Positions 1 to 6,873 of a stretch of 16,655 nt of DNA are shown in pieces. This DNA is from JANQRV01 sp964533785 (lineage in GTDB: Bacteria; Bacteroidota; Bacteroidia; Chitinophagales; Saprospiraceae), in assembly GCA_964533785.1 (NCBI GenBank), contig CAZHNG010000129.1, positions 1-16,655 on the forward strand, written 5' to 3'. The notes below the pieces were generated by a model that saw nothing but the letters and a program-made list of their open reading frames with translations, did not search any database and had not been told where the DNA came from. Numbering within the stretch: position 1 is the first letter of the stretch; every line of letters begins with the position of its first letter. The position numbers were made by a program, and so were the translations under genes.

Positions 1-2
1 CC

Positions 3-212
3 GCAGGAAAAGAGGCCGCGAAATGGGCCGGTTATTTAGTTCCCGAGGCACTAGAACAAACAGAGCAGTCTTTGGTAGAGATTTACGCCCGGCATTTGAG
101 GCCACGCACCCGCGAAGAGATGACCAGAGAGATCGAAGCGGCAATGGCTGACTATGAACGGGGCGATTACCTTACACTAGAAGAATCCAGCAAAGAAGCT
201 TCCTCATGGTAG
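3..212 (+). CDS. Antitoxin-like protein, 3' part only
   Basis: The reading frame is open from the left edge to TAG at 210-212 and shows the last 69 residues of a protein that starts outside the window. The visible part is highly charged and predicted helical, with an EEMTREIEAAMADYERGD stretch followed by LTLEES. This resembles the C-terminal tail of antitoxins that pair with RelE/ParE toxins. The stop overlaps the next start by seven bases (ATGGTAG), the tight coupling usual for antitoxin-toxin pairs. The antitoxin role is inferred mainly from position and from the toxin-like neighbour. The DNA-binding N-terminus that would name the family is not visible. Confidence 0.55.
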   Translation, partial: AGKEAAKWAGYLVPEALEQTEQSLVEIYARHLRPRTREEMTREIEAAMADYERGDYLTLEESSKEASSW

Positions 213-469
213 GTAGAGTCTTCCGGGTGATTATCACCATGTATGCGCAACGCAGACGCCGTCAAGTTTTTGACTTCGAGGAAGATTTGAATGGAACAGA
301 CTATGCGCGCAAAGTTCAACAGATGTTTGATGAGGAAATGAAGAGGTTGGAGAATCTCCCCGAAGCACATCCTCTTTACCTTGACCATATTCAGCTAAAA
401 TTCCAAATTGGTAAATCCAACCAACATGATATAATTCACCCTCCTCAAATGATGTTTATCAAGGTCTGA
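206..469 (+). CDS. RelE/ParE-like toxin, probably frameshifted at its C-terminus
   Basis: The 87-residue frame has the layout of a RelE/ParE-superfamily toxin. An opening strand (FRVIIT, 6-11) is followed by two helices containing VFDFEEDLNGTDYARKVQQ and EEMKRLENLPEAHPLYLDH (residues 21-61), then a strand (KFQIGKS). Family members inhibit translation or gyrase and usually run to about 95-105 residues with a final beta-strand pair. Here the frame after HDII (75-77) turns into the unlikely tail HPPQMMFIKV. Adding one base in the T run near 437 and one in the A run near 449 would restore a tail reading FTLLKNDVYQGLNAS and end at 505-507, giving about 102 residues. The toxin is therefore probably inactive, or the assembly has indels here. 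The start at 206 overlaps the upstream stop; 239 is an alternative start but would lose the first strand. Confidence 0.6.
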   Translation: MVGRVFRVIITMYAQRRRRQVFDFEEDLNGTDYARKVQQMFDEEMKRLENLPEAHPLYLDHIQLKFQIGKSNQHDIIHPPQMMFIKV

Positions 470-539
470 ATGCATCAATCCTATTTAATTTTAAGAGTCA
501 GCATTAAAGTAAAAGACAAATTTTTTCATAAAACCTAGA

Positions 540-1229
540 ATGATGAAGAACACATTATTGTTAACGATAATTATAGCCGTGATCCTTTTCAGCTGCCAAT
601 CCAAACCCGCTGAAAGTGAAGCAACGGTACCAGAACCAGTAAGTGAGACGCTATTTCAGAATGATTACGCGGAAGTTTTAAAAGTATCGCTGGAGCCCGG
701 TGCTCAACAACCGGAACACGATGGTGAAATGCGATTGATCTATTCTTTGAACGACTACACCATCCAATGGAGTGAAGGGGAGGAAGATCAAGGCATTAAA
801 GAATGGAAAGCGGGCGATATCCATTTTCATACCGCCGGTAAGCATGCGGCTAAAAATACGGGGACGGATAAAGCTGAGTGGTTACTGTTCACCAAGAAGA
901 CCACTGAGCTACCGCCATGCGACTTGGATACGACCCTGGCCAGTTTGGATGCCGTAGCCGGAGAAATGACGGAAACGCTGTTTGAAAATAATCATTTTAA
1001 AGTCAACAAGGTGTCGCTAAAGCCGGGAGCTGCCATTCAAAAACATGCAGGCATTAACCGGCTTATATACGCCCTTACGGATTACGAGATCATCTACCAG
1101 GCGGGAGAAGCAGAACCTACGACGAAAAGTTTTCAGGCTGGTAAAGTGCATTGGCATGAAGGCTGTGTGCATGCTGTAGAAAATGCGGGTGGATCGACGG
1201 CGGAGTATTTGGTTGTGGCGTATAAATAG
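540..1229 (+). CDS. Lipoprotein with two tandem cupin-like repeats
   Basis: The N-terminus is a lipoprotein signal: MKN, a hydrophobic stretch, then ILFSC with the lipidation cysteine at residue 19, so the protein should be anchored in an outer or inner membrane leaflet facing the periplasm. The rest is an internal duplication. Residues 35-119 and 144-228 align throughout, sharing ETLF, KVSL-PGA, H-G, RLIY-L-DY-I and AG-hHxH---H-A-N-G. The last block fits cupin motif 2 with its His and Asn, so two small beta-barrels joined by a linker (PPCDLDTT) are likely. Metal binding by the conserved His residues is plausible, but no enzyme activity can be named. MMK allows a start at 540 or 543. The gene stands alone and is followed by an intrinsic terminator. 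Confidence 0.75.
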   Translation: MMKNTLLLTIIIAVILFSCQSKPAESEATVPEPVSETLFQNDYAEVLKVSLEPGAQQPEHDGEMRLIYSLNDYTIQWSEGEEDQGIKEWKAGDIHFHTAGKHAAKNTGTDKAEWLLFTKKTTELPPCDLDTTLASLDAVAGEMTETLFENNHFKVNKVSLKPGAAIQKHAGINRLIYALTDYEIIYQAGEAEPTTKSFQAGKVHWHEGCVHAVENAGGSTAEYLVVAYK

Positions 1230-1347
1230 ACTGGTCTATAAGGTGTATTCAAATGGAGATTCTGCCTATCTAAAGAAATACCGAAACGCTTGGGGCGTAA
1301 AATGACAGGCTGAAAAGCATGATCACGCAGGCGAATCCCGGCCATTT

Positions 1348-1379
1348 AAAAGCCTCATTTTGGGGCTTTTTCTTTTTTT
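1348..1379 (+). terminator. Intrinsic terminator after the bicupin gene
   Basis: A 7-bp stem (AAAAGCC, 1348-1354, with GGCTTTT, 1364-1370) is followed by a nearly unbroken T run to 1379. It sits about 120 bases after the bicupin stop and before asnA, so it should separate the two transcripts. The stem is partly A-T, so its efficiency is uncertain. The rest of 1230-1347 shows no gene. Confidence 0.65.
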
Positions 1380-1424
1380 CTTGCTTATAGAAGACCCTAT
1401 TATCCCGTCATAGACTACTATTGA

Positions 1425-1432
1425 TACGTTTG
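1425..1432 (+). promoter_or_regulatory. Candidate Bacteroidetes -7 promoter element for asnA
   Basis: TACGTTTG matches the Bacteroidetes TAnnTTTG element exactly and lies 85 bases before the asnA ATG, downstream of the preceding terminator. No clear TTG box is present 17-23 bases upstream, so the call is weak. Confidence 0.25.
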
Positions 1433-1517
1433 CCCTATCTCTAATCAATCCGGACACCTCTAAATCCACATTTCTTCGTATATTCAACCACCTTAATCAT
1501 AACAAAACCAACGCAAG

Positions 1518-2645
1518 ATGTCCGACAAAAAACAAGACCTTGCCGGCCCCGGCATCAGCACCTACGAAGAAGTCAGCAAACTATTACCTGACGATTACGA
1601 GGCCCTGCTGTCCCCCATGGATAGAATGAAAGCCGTGTACCTGATCAAAGAGCACATCGAAAAAGGCCTGGCCGAAGCCCTCAATTTACAGATGGTACAA
1701 GTTCCTCTCATCGTTAGAAAAGACAGTGGCGTGAATGACTACCTCGACCGCGACGGCTCCCGAACGCCTATTGATTTTCTCGCCGGTTTGGGGCTGCCGA
1801 AACGTATTGAAGCACAAGTCGTCCAGGCAGCCACGAAGTGGAAGCGCATGGCCCTTGCCCAATTTGATTGTGCAGTAGGTGAAGGCATCAACACCGATAT
1901 GCGGGCCGTACGCAAAGACTATTTCCTCGATCATGACCACTCGGCTTACGTCGATCAATGGGACTGGGAGCAACGAATCACCGCCGAAGACAGAAATTTA
2001 AACTATCTAAAAGATACCGTCCGCAAGATCTGGGGCGTCCTTTACAGCGCCGGCAAAATGATTCAAGAGCATTTCCCCCAACTTCAAGACTCCAGCTACC
2101 CTGATTTTCCGGAGGAATTAAAATTCTTTCACGCTGAGGAGATCCTGGAAATGTATCCCGACCTGCCCAGAAAACAAAGAGAAACCAAACTGGTCATGGA
2201 ACACCAGGCGGTTTTTATCATCGGTATCGGCTGGGTGCTGAAGGACGGCTATCCTCACGAAATGCGAGCGGCAGATTACGATGACTGGGTGACGCCCACC
2301 ATCACCAAAAACGGAGAACAAATGCACGGCCTGAACGGAGACATTCTCGTTTGGAACCCAGTCACCAAAAGAAGACACGAATTAAGCTCCATGGGCATCC
2401 GCGTCACCAAAGAAACGTTGAAGCAACAACTAGAGTTATCCGGGCAACTGGATTTCCTGAAGCTCCCCTACCACCAGGCGATCCTGAATGATGAAATCCC
2501 TCTCAGCATCGGTGGTGGTATCGGTCAGGCACGTACTTACATGTACTTGTTGCGTGCGGCTCACCTGGGGGAGGTTACGGTATCCATCTGGCCGGATGAG
2601 CTGAAGCGAATTTGTGCGGAGAAAAATATTTATGTCTTGGAGTAG
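1518..2645 (+). CDS. asnA: Aspartate-ammonia ligase (asparagine synthetase A)
   Basis: AsnA makes asparagine from aspartate, ammonia and ATP (giving AMP and pyrophosphate) in the cytoplasm, and is built on a class II aminoacyl-tRNA synthetase fold. Recognition rests on strong blocks shared with E. coli AsnA: ATKWKR (105-110), the GEGI and YVDQWDWE region (121-151), DYDDW (253-257), GLNGDILVWNP (271-281), SSMGIRV (290-296) and GGGIGQ (332-337). The order and spacing of these blocks are intact, so the enzyme should be active. At 375 residues it is about 45 longer than the E. coli enzyme. Most of the excess is an acidic N-terminal extension (about residues 1-35) before the conserved YLIKEHIEKGLAEAL helix. 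The gene appears monocistronic, between a terminator upstream and an AT-rich repeat region downstream. No glutaminase domain is present, so it uses free ammonia. Confidence 0.97.
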   Translation: MSDKKQDLAGPGISTYEEVSKLLPDDYEALLSPMDRMKAVYLIKEHIEKGLAEALNLQMVQVPLIVRKDSGVNDYLDRDGSRTPIDFLAGLGLPKRIEAQVVQAATKWKRMALAQFDCAVGEGINTDMRAVRKDYFLDHDHSAYVDQWDWEQRITAEDRNLNYLKDTVRKIWGVLYSAGKMIQEHFPQLQDSSYPDFPEELKFFHAEEILEMYPDLPRKQRETKLVMEHQAVFIIGIGWVLKDGYPHEMRAADYDDWVTPTITKNGEQMHGLNGDILVWNPVTKRRHELSSMGIRVTKETLKQQLELSGQLDFLKLPYHQAILNDEIPLSIGGGIGQARTYMYLLRAAHLGEVTVSIWPDELKRICAEKNIYVLE

Positions 2646-2702
2646 TATGGTTGCCAGCAATCGGCTTAGCATAAAATTAGGTATCACCCGTTTTTATTTA
2701 GC

Positions 2703-2787
2703 AGCTAAAAACTGTATTTTTACAACGTTTTAGCTAGATTTAAAAAGCCATATTCAGCTAAAACAAATTTCATTTATCGTTTTAGCT
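2703..2787 (+). repeat. Four alternating inverted copies of an 8-base word upstream of the ATPase gene
   Basis: AGCTAAAA occurs at 2703-2710 and 2756-2763, and its reverse complement TTTTAGCT at 2728-2735 and 2780-2787. Copy starts are 25, 28 and 24 bases apart and orientation alternates strictly. The last copy ends 11 bases before the ATG at 2799. The copies extend further as CAGCTAAAA(A)C and GTTTTAGCTA. This covers most of the 153-base gap after asnA and looks like a multi-site operator or a set of nested hairpins controlling the downstream gene. Confidence 0.6.
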
Positions 2788-2798
2788 AATAAATATTA

Positions 2799-4250
2799 AT
2801 GACAAACCTATTCATAGGCCGGCAGGCTGAAAAAGAAATATTAACCAAAGCTCTTCAATCCAATGAAAGTGAATTAGTTGCTGTAATAGGCCGCAGGAGA
2901 GTTGGTAAGACATATTTAGTTCGTTCTGTTTATGGAAAGCGAATCCATTTTGAAATGACGGGTATCCAAAATGGTACACGACAAGAACAATTATTGAACT
3001 TTACCAATCGGTTGAATCTCCACATCAAACCTACCGTACCTTACCAAGCCCCCTCAAACTGGTTTGAAGGTTTTCAAATGTTGATGTTACATTTTGACGA
3101 TCAAGATTTACAAGAAAAAATCGTCTTATTTTTTGATGAATTCCCCTGGATCGCAACCCGAAGGTCAGGCTTTCTGAAGGCGTTTGGTTTATTTTGGAAT
3201 AGTTGGGCTTCCCAACGCAACGTAGTGGTTGTTATCTGTGGTTCAGCAGCCTCCTGGATGATACAGCATGTGGTACGCGACAAAGGGGGATTACATAATC
3301 GCATTACCCGAAGAGTTCATTTGGAGCCCTTTAACTTAGCAGAAACAGCAGCTTTTTTTCAGGCTCGATCCATTCTGCTGGACCATTATCAGCTTATTCA
3401 ATTGTATATGGCGATGGGCGGGGTCCCACACTATTTGAAAGAAGTGGAAGGAGGACAGAGTGCCGCTCAAAATATCGACCGGATCTTCTTTTCAAAAAGT
3501 GGCTTATTAAGGGAAGAATTCAATCTATTGTATCCTGCTTTGTTCGAAAATGCAGAAGCTCATATTAAAATCATAAGAATTCTTGCTGAAAAATGGCAAG
3601 GGTTGAATAGGAAAGAGATCATTGAGAAAGGTAGATTTGCTAATGGCGGGACAATTACCAAAGTCATTGAAGAATTGGTCCATTCCGGCTTTATTACGCC
3701 TTTTTATACATTTGGAAAAAAGAAGAAAGGCATTCGCTATCGGTTAACCGATGAATACTCCATCTTCTACTTGAAATTCATTGAAAATAAAAGAGTGGAA
3801 GAAAAGGGAATATGGAATAAATTCAGCCAAACCCAAAGCTACAAAATCTGGGCCGGCTATGCTTTTGAAAATATCTGCCTCAAGCACATTCCTCAGATCA
3901 AAAAAGCCCTTGGCATCTCCGGGGTTTATTCTGAAACTTCCACTTACTGCAGCCGTGCCCAAGATGGCAAGCCCGGCATCCAAATTGATTTGTTGATCGA
4001 CAGGAATGACCACGTTATTAACCTTTTTGAGTTGAAGTTTTACAATGCAGAGTTTTCAATTTCTAAGGCCTACGCTAAGGAACTGAGAACCAAAATGGCT
4101 GTTTTTAAAGAAAATACACAAACAAAAAAACAACTTTTCTATACACTCCTAACGACTTTTGGGTTGACGGCTAACGAAAACAGCATCGGTTTGATTAACC
4201 AAATACTGACAATGGAGATCCTATTTGAGGAGGAGCAATTCGTTTTTTAG
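2799..4250 (+). CDS. Archaeal-type AAA+ ATPase with C-terminal DUF234-like nuclease-fold domain
   Basis: The N-terminal half is a P-loop ATPase of the archaeal ATPase family: Walker A GRRRVGKT (31-38), Walker B VLFFDEFPW (109-117), a sensor-like VVVVICGSAASWM (142-154), and an arginine-rich NRITRRVHLEPF (167-178). A winged-helix-like segment with LNRKEIIEK follows at about 255-305. The C-terminus matches the DUF234 type and carries a PD-(D/E)XK-like pattern: E357 in GYAFE, D397 in QIDLLID, and ELK at 411-413. These proteins are common in archaea and Bacteroidota, often in many copies per genome, and their physiological role is not settled; DNA binding or cleavage is an inference. The gene is more AT-rich than asnA, has its own repeat-laden upstream region and stands alone, which fits an acquired accessory gene. 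Length and motifs look intact. Confidence 0.85.
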   Translation: MTNLFIGRQAEKEILTKALQSNESELVAVIGRRRVGKTYLVRSVYGKRIHFEMTGIQNGTRQEQLLNFTNRLNLHIKPTVPYQAPSNWFEGFQMLMLHFDDQDLQEKIVLFFDEFPWIATRRSGFLKAFGLFWNSWASQRNVVVVICGSAASWMIQHVVRDKGGLHNRITRRVHLEPFNLAETAAFFQARSILLDHYQLIQLYMAMGGVPHYLKEVEGGQSAAQNIDRIFFSKSGLLREEFNLLYPALFENAEAHIKIIRILAEKWQGLNRKEIIEKGRFANGGTITKVIEELVHSGFITPFYTFGKKKKGIRYRLTDEYSIFYLKFIENKRVEEKGIWNKFSQTQSYKIWAGYAFENICLKHIPQIKKALGISGVYSETSTYCSRAQDGKPGIQIDLLIDRNDHVINLFELKFYNAEFSISKAYAKELRTKMAVFKENTQTKKQLFYTLLTTFGLTANENSIGLINQILTMEILFEEEQFVF

Positions 4251-4300
4251 AATGACACAGAAAGAGCCCAATTTCACATACCATCTTCCTCCGTCTAGAA

Positions 4301-5158
4301 CTATGATAAAGAACGCTTAGGCAGCCGAACCATCAAAAAGCCGATAGCCGGTATCATAAAGTGAGGTATACGGATCAAAAACTCAAAAAGAGTTTGGTGA
4401 ACGGTCAACCAAAAAAGATGGTTGAAGTATACGTAGGAAGTAAGCCTGGCAGCAGCCGTTAAAAAACCCCAAACCACGGCGTAAAAAAAAGCAATGCGGT
4501 TAACCTTAGGCAGGAACACCCCGATTCCCACCAGGAAATCCAGTACGCCGGCAATTTTTAACAGCACTACAGCACCATCATTATCCAGCTTAAGCGTGGT
4601 GATAATCATTTCGATGAAATTTCCCGGAACGGGGTGATAACCAAAGGCGTATAATCCATGCCCGATGAAAGTTAAGGCTACCGCTATCTTGATGAGCCAG
4701 AGTAAGGATTGCTTTTTCCAGTTTTGCAACGCCATCCACAATAATAGCGGACTGGCAATTTGCGCCGCATATTCTAACCACTGGCCTACTTGAAATCCTA
4801 CGTCCAGGTAGTAACAAAAACTCATAAAAAATAAAAGGAGGGAAGAAAGTACCAGCATAATTTTCAATAGCTGCCGCAGAGCTGTTCTGGCAAAGGGTAC
4901 CAATAAAGCGGTAATGAAAAACAACAGCCCGGCAGAACGGCTAAATTCCCGAATAAGCAGATCCGTCCTCAAACTTAGGGTATAATCATTCCACGATTGA
5001 GTACTAAACCATTCAACAGCCCAACTAAACAGTGATTCATCCAGAAAAAAAGACCGGTATGGGGGATCAAAGAACCAATGTTGATAAGCTCGCCCTACCA
5101 GCAAAGCAATCGTAGTAAGCGATATGAACACATAATAGGAAGGTCCCTTATTGGCCAT
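4301..5158 (-). CDS. Multi-pass inner-membrane protein of unknown function
   Basis: I do not recognise a specific family. The 285-residue protein has about eight hydrophobic spans (roughly 8-24, 76-92, 98-118, 130-145, 152-172, 196-217, 221-240 and 262-279). A soluble loop (about 30-70) rich in Trp, Phe and Asp lies between the first two. The second half contains FIGHGLYAFG (164-173) and a KIAGVLDFLVGIGVFLP span (201-217), which faintly recalls DoxX-like membrane proteins; this is a weak resemblance only. The gene converges on the ATPase gene with 50 bases between stops, and is divergent from the phosphatase gene across an AT-rich gap (5159-5293) that must hold both promoters. No catalytic motif is visible. 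Confidence 0.7.
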   Translation of the reverse strand: MANKGPSYYVFISLTTIALLVGRAYQHWFFDPPYRSFFLDESLFSWAVEWFSTQSWNDYTLSLRTDLLIREFSRSAGLLFFITALLVPFARTALRQLLKIMLVLSSLLLFFMSFCYYLDVGFQVGQWLEYAAQIASPLLLWMALQNWKKQSLLWLIKIAVALTFIGHGLYAFGYHPVPGNFIEMIITTLKLDNDGAVVLLKIAGVLDFLVGIGVFLPKVNRIAFFYAVVWGFLTAAARLTSYVYFNHLFWLTVHQTLFEFLIRIPHFMIPAIGFLMVRLPKRSLS

Positions 5159-5293
5159 TTCAATTTTTAATAGAAATTTAAAAATTTTAGGATAAGGTCG
5201 ATCATAACGCGGGCAAACTTAACACAAACTTAAAGAACATTACAGCATACTCATTTTTTGCAGTTTTTAACTTTAGACATAAAAATTGTAATA

Positions 5294-6844
5294 ATGAAAA
5301 ACCGTTTACTGTTCTTCTTTTTTATTTCAACATTTAGTTTTGCTTTCGGTGCTACCGAAAAATACAGACTGGCCATAACAGACGACCCTTCTACGACCAT
5401 GACCATCGGCTGGAACCAGTTATCCGGACACAGCGTTGCCGTCTTTTACGATGTAGTCGACCACGGAACGGATATCCAAGCTTACGAAAATTTTCAGCTT
5501 CCTGACCGGACGGTGGTGTATAAAGGGATGAACAACTACTTTGTCAATTTAAAAAATTTGCAGCCAAATACGGCCTATTACTTTGTCATCGCAGACAGCG
5601 AGGGAGTCAGCCGCCGTTTTTGGTTTCGCACCTTGCCCGATGATCCATCCATTCCCCTTTCAATTATTGCGGGGGGCGATTCGAGAAGGTCCGGCAGTGC
5701 GACCACCCCACACGAGCCGCGCATCCAATCCAATAAAATCGTAAGAGCGGTTCGCCCAGATTTTGTAGCCTTCGGCGGTGATTACACCGATAAAAATACC
5801 GACGGCCAATGGCAAACCTGGATGGATGATTGGCAATACACCACCGGCGAAGACGGCCTGATGATCCCCATCCTTGCCACCCGTGGAAACCACGAACGCA
5901 GCAACGAAGACATCATCAACTTATTCAATGTACCTCACGAAGATGTTTACTACGCCGTTAATTTTGGAGGAAGCTTGATTCGCTTCTACACCCTCAATGT
6001 CATGATATCCGTAGCCGGCGACCAGACCAATTGGCTTGCTAATGATTTGATGCAAAATGATGACGCTACCATCTGGAAATTAGCGCAATATCACTACCCC
6101 ATTGCCCCCCATCAATCTGGTAAAACCTATAAAACAACCCAGTATATTCATTGGGTGCCGTTGTTCCACCAGCATGGTATGCATATGGTCGTTGAATGTG
6201 ACAGCCATATCGCGCGCAATTCCTGGCCGATCAAACCATCGGACGAAGCTGAAAGTGACGGCGGATTTGTCAGAGACGACGAAACTGGCACCGTTTTCAC
6301 GGGAGAAGGCTCCTGGGGACTTATCAGAACGGCGGACGTTTCCTACTCCTGGACCCGCGATAAGGGCAGCTTTACCCAAGTGAAATGGATTCAAGCCACT
6401 ATGGATTCTTTAACAGTCTATACCATAAAATCCGCTACCAGTAATCCGGTAGAAACGGTCGACGATAATGATCGCTTTCAAATGGTGGATAGTTTGGATT
6501 TGTGGGTAACCGAACATGGTGATCATTTTGTGATCAAGCGACCGAATCCAAAATATAATTTCACAACCTCCACTTCTTCAAAACTGGATAAAAGTATTTC
6601 TCTTATCGAAAATATTTTTCCTAACCCCGGACAATCACATATCAATGTGGTTTTGAAATCAACTCAACGATTACTTTACCAGGTTTTCGATAATCAAGGG
6701 CAGACCCTTAAAACTGGATTACTACAAGACATCAACACTAGAATTGATATTGACAATTTTGCCGCCGGCATCTACTACCTGAAAGTACAGGATCCAGATA
6801 ATGCTAAAAAACAGTTTGAGGTAAAATCCTTCATTAAAAATTAA
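5294..6844 (+). CDS. Secreted purple-acid-phosphatase-like metallophosphoesterase with T9SS sorting domain
   Basis: The start is placed at 5294, which gives a clean signal peptide (MKNRLL, a Phe-rich core, cut near FAFG-ATE); the in-frame ATG at 5258 would add 12 residues ahead of it. Numbering here is from 5294. A fibronectin-III-like domain covers about 20-115 and ends in LQPNTAYYFVIAD, as in purple acid phosphatases. The calcineurin-type phosphoesterase core follows: GGDSR (127-131), GGDY (161-164), RGNHE (197-201), YHYP (266-269) and ECDSHIAR (301-308), the last standing where GHxH is usual. The C-terminus (about 437-516) has IFPNP and GIYYLKV, the type A T9SS sorting domain, so the enzyme should be exported and attached to or released from the surface. 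A phosphomonoester or phosphodiester substrate is likely, but which one is not readable. It probably shares a transcript with the gene 29 bases downstream. Confidence 0.88.
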   Translation: MKNRLLFFFFISTFSFAFGATEKYRLAITDDPSTTMTIGWNQLSGHSVAVFYDVVDHGTDIQAYENFQLPDRTVVYKGMNNYFVNLKNLQPNTAYYFVIADSEGVSRRFWFRTLPDDPSIPLSIIAGGDSRRSGSATTPHEPRIQSNKIVRAVRPDFVAFGGDYTDKNTDGQWQTWMDDWQYTTGEDGLMIPILATRGNHERSNEDIINLFNVPHEDVYYAVNFGGSLIRFYTLNVMISVAGDQTNWLANDLMQNDDATIWKLAQYHYPIAPHQSGKTYKTTQYIHWVPLFHQHGMHMVVECDSHIARNSWPIKPSDEAESDGGFVRDDETGTVFTGEGSWGLIRTADVSYSWTRDKGSFTQVKWIQATMDSLTVYTIKSATSNPVETVDDNDRFQMVDSLDLWVTEHGDHFVIKRPNPKYNFTTSTSSKLDKSISLIENIFPNPGQSHINVVLKSTQRLLYQVFDNQGQTLKTGLLQDINTRIDIDNFAAGIYYLKVQDPDNAKKQFEVKSFIKN

Positions 6845-6873
6845 TCCAACTTTAAACACTTATAATATCAATT

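Noticed and set aside
5159..5257. Specific promoter boxes for the divergent membrane-protein gene
   Set aside because: TTTG words occur, but none is at a suitable distance from a TAnnTTTG match; the AT-rich gap surely holds promoters but I cannot place them.
5258..5293. Earlier ATG for the phosphatase gene
   Set aside because: It would put 12 extra residues before a complete signal peptide that starts naturally at 5294.
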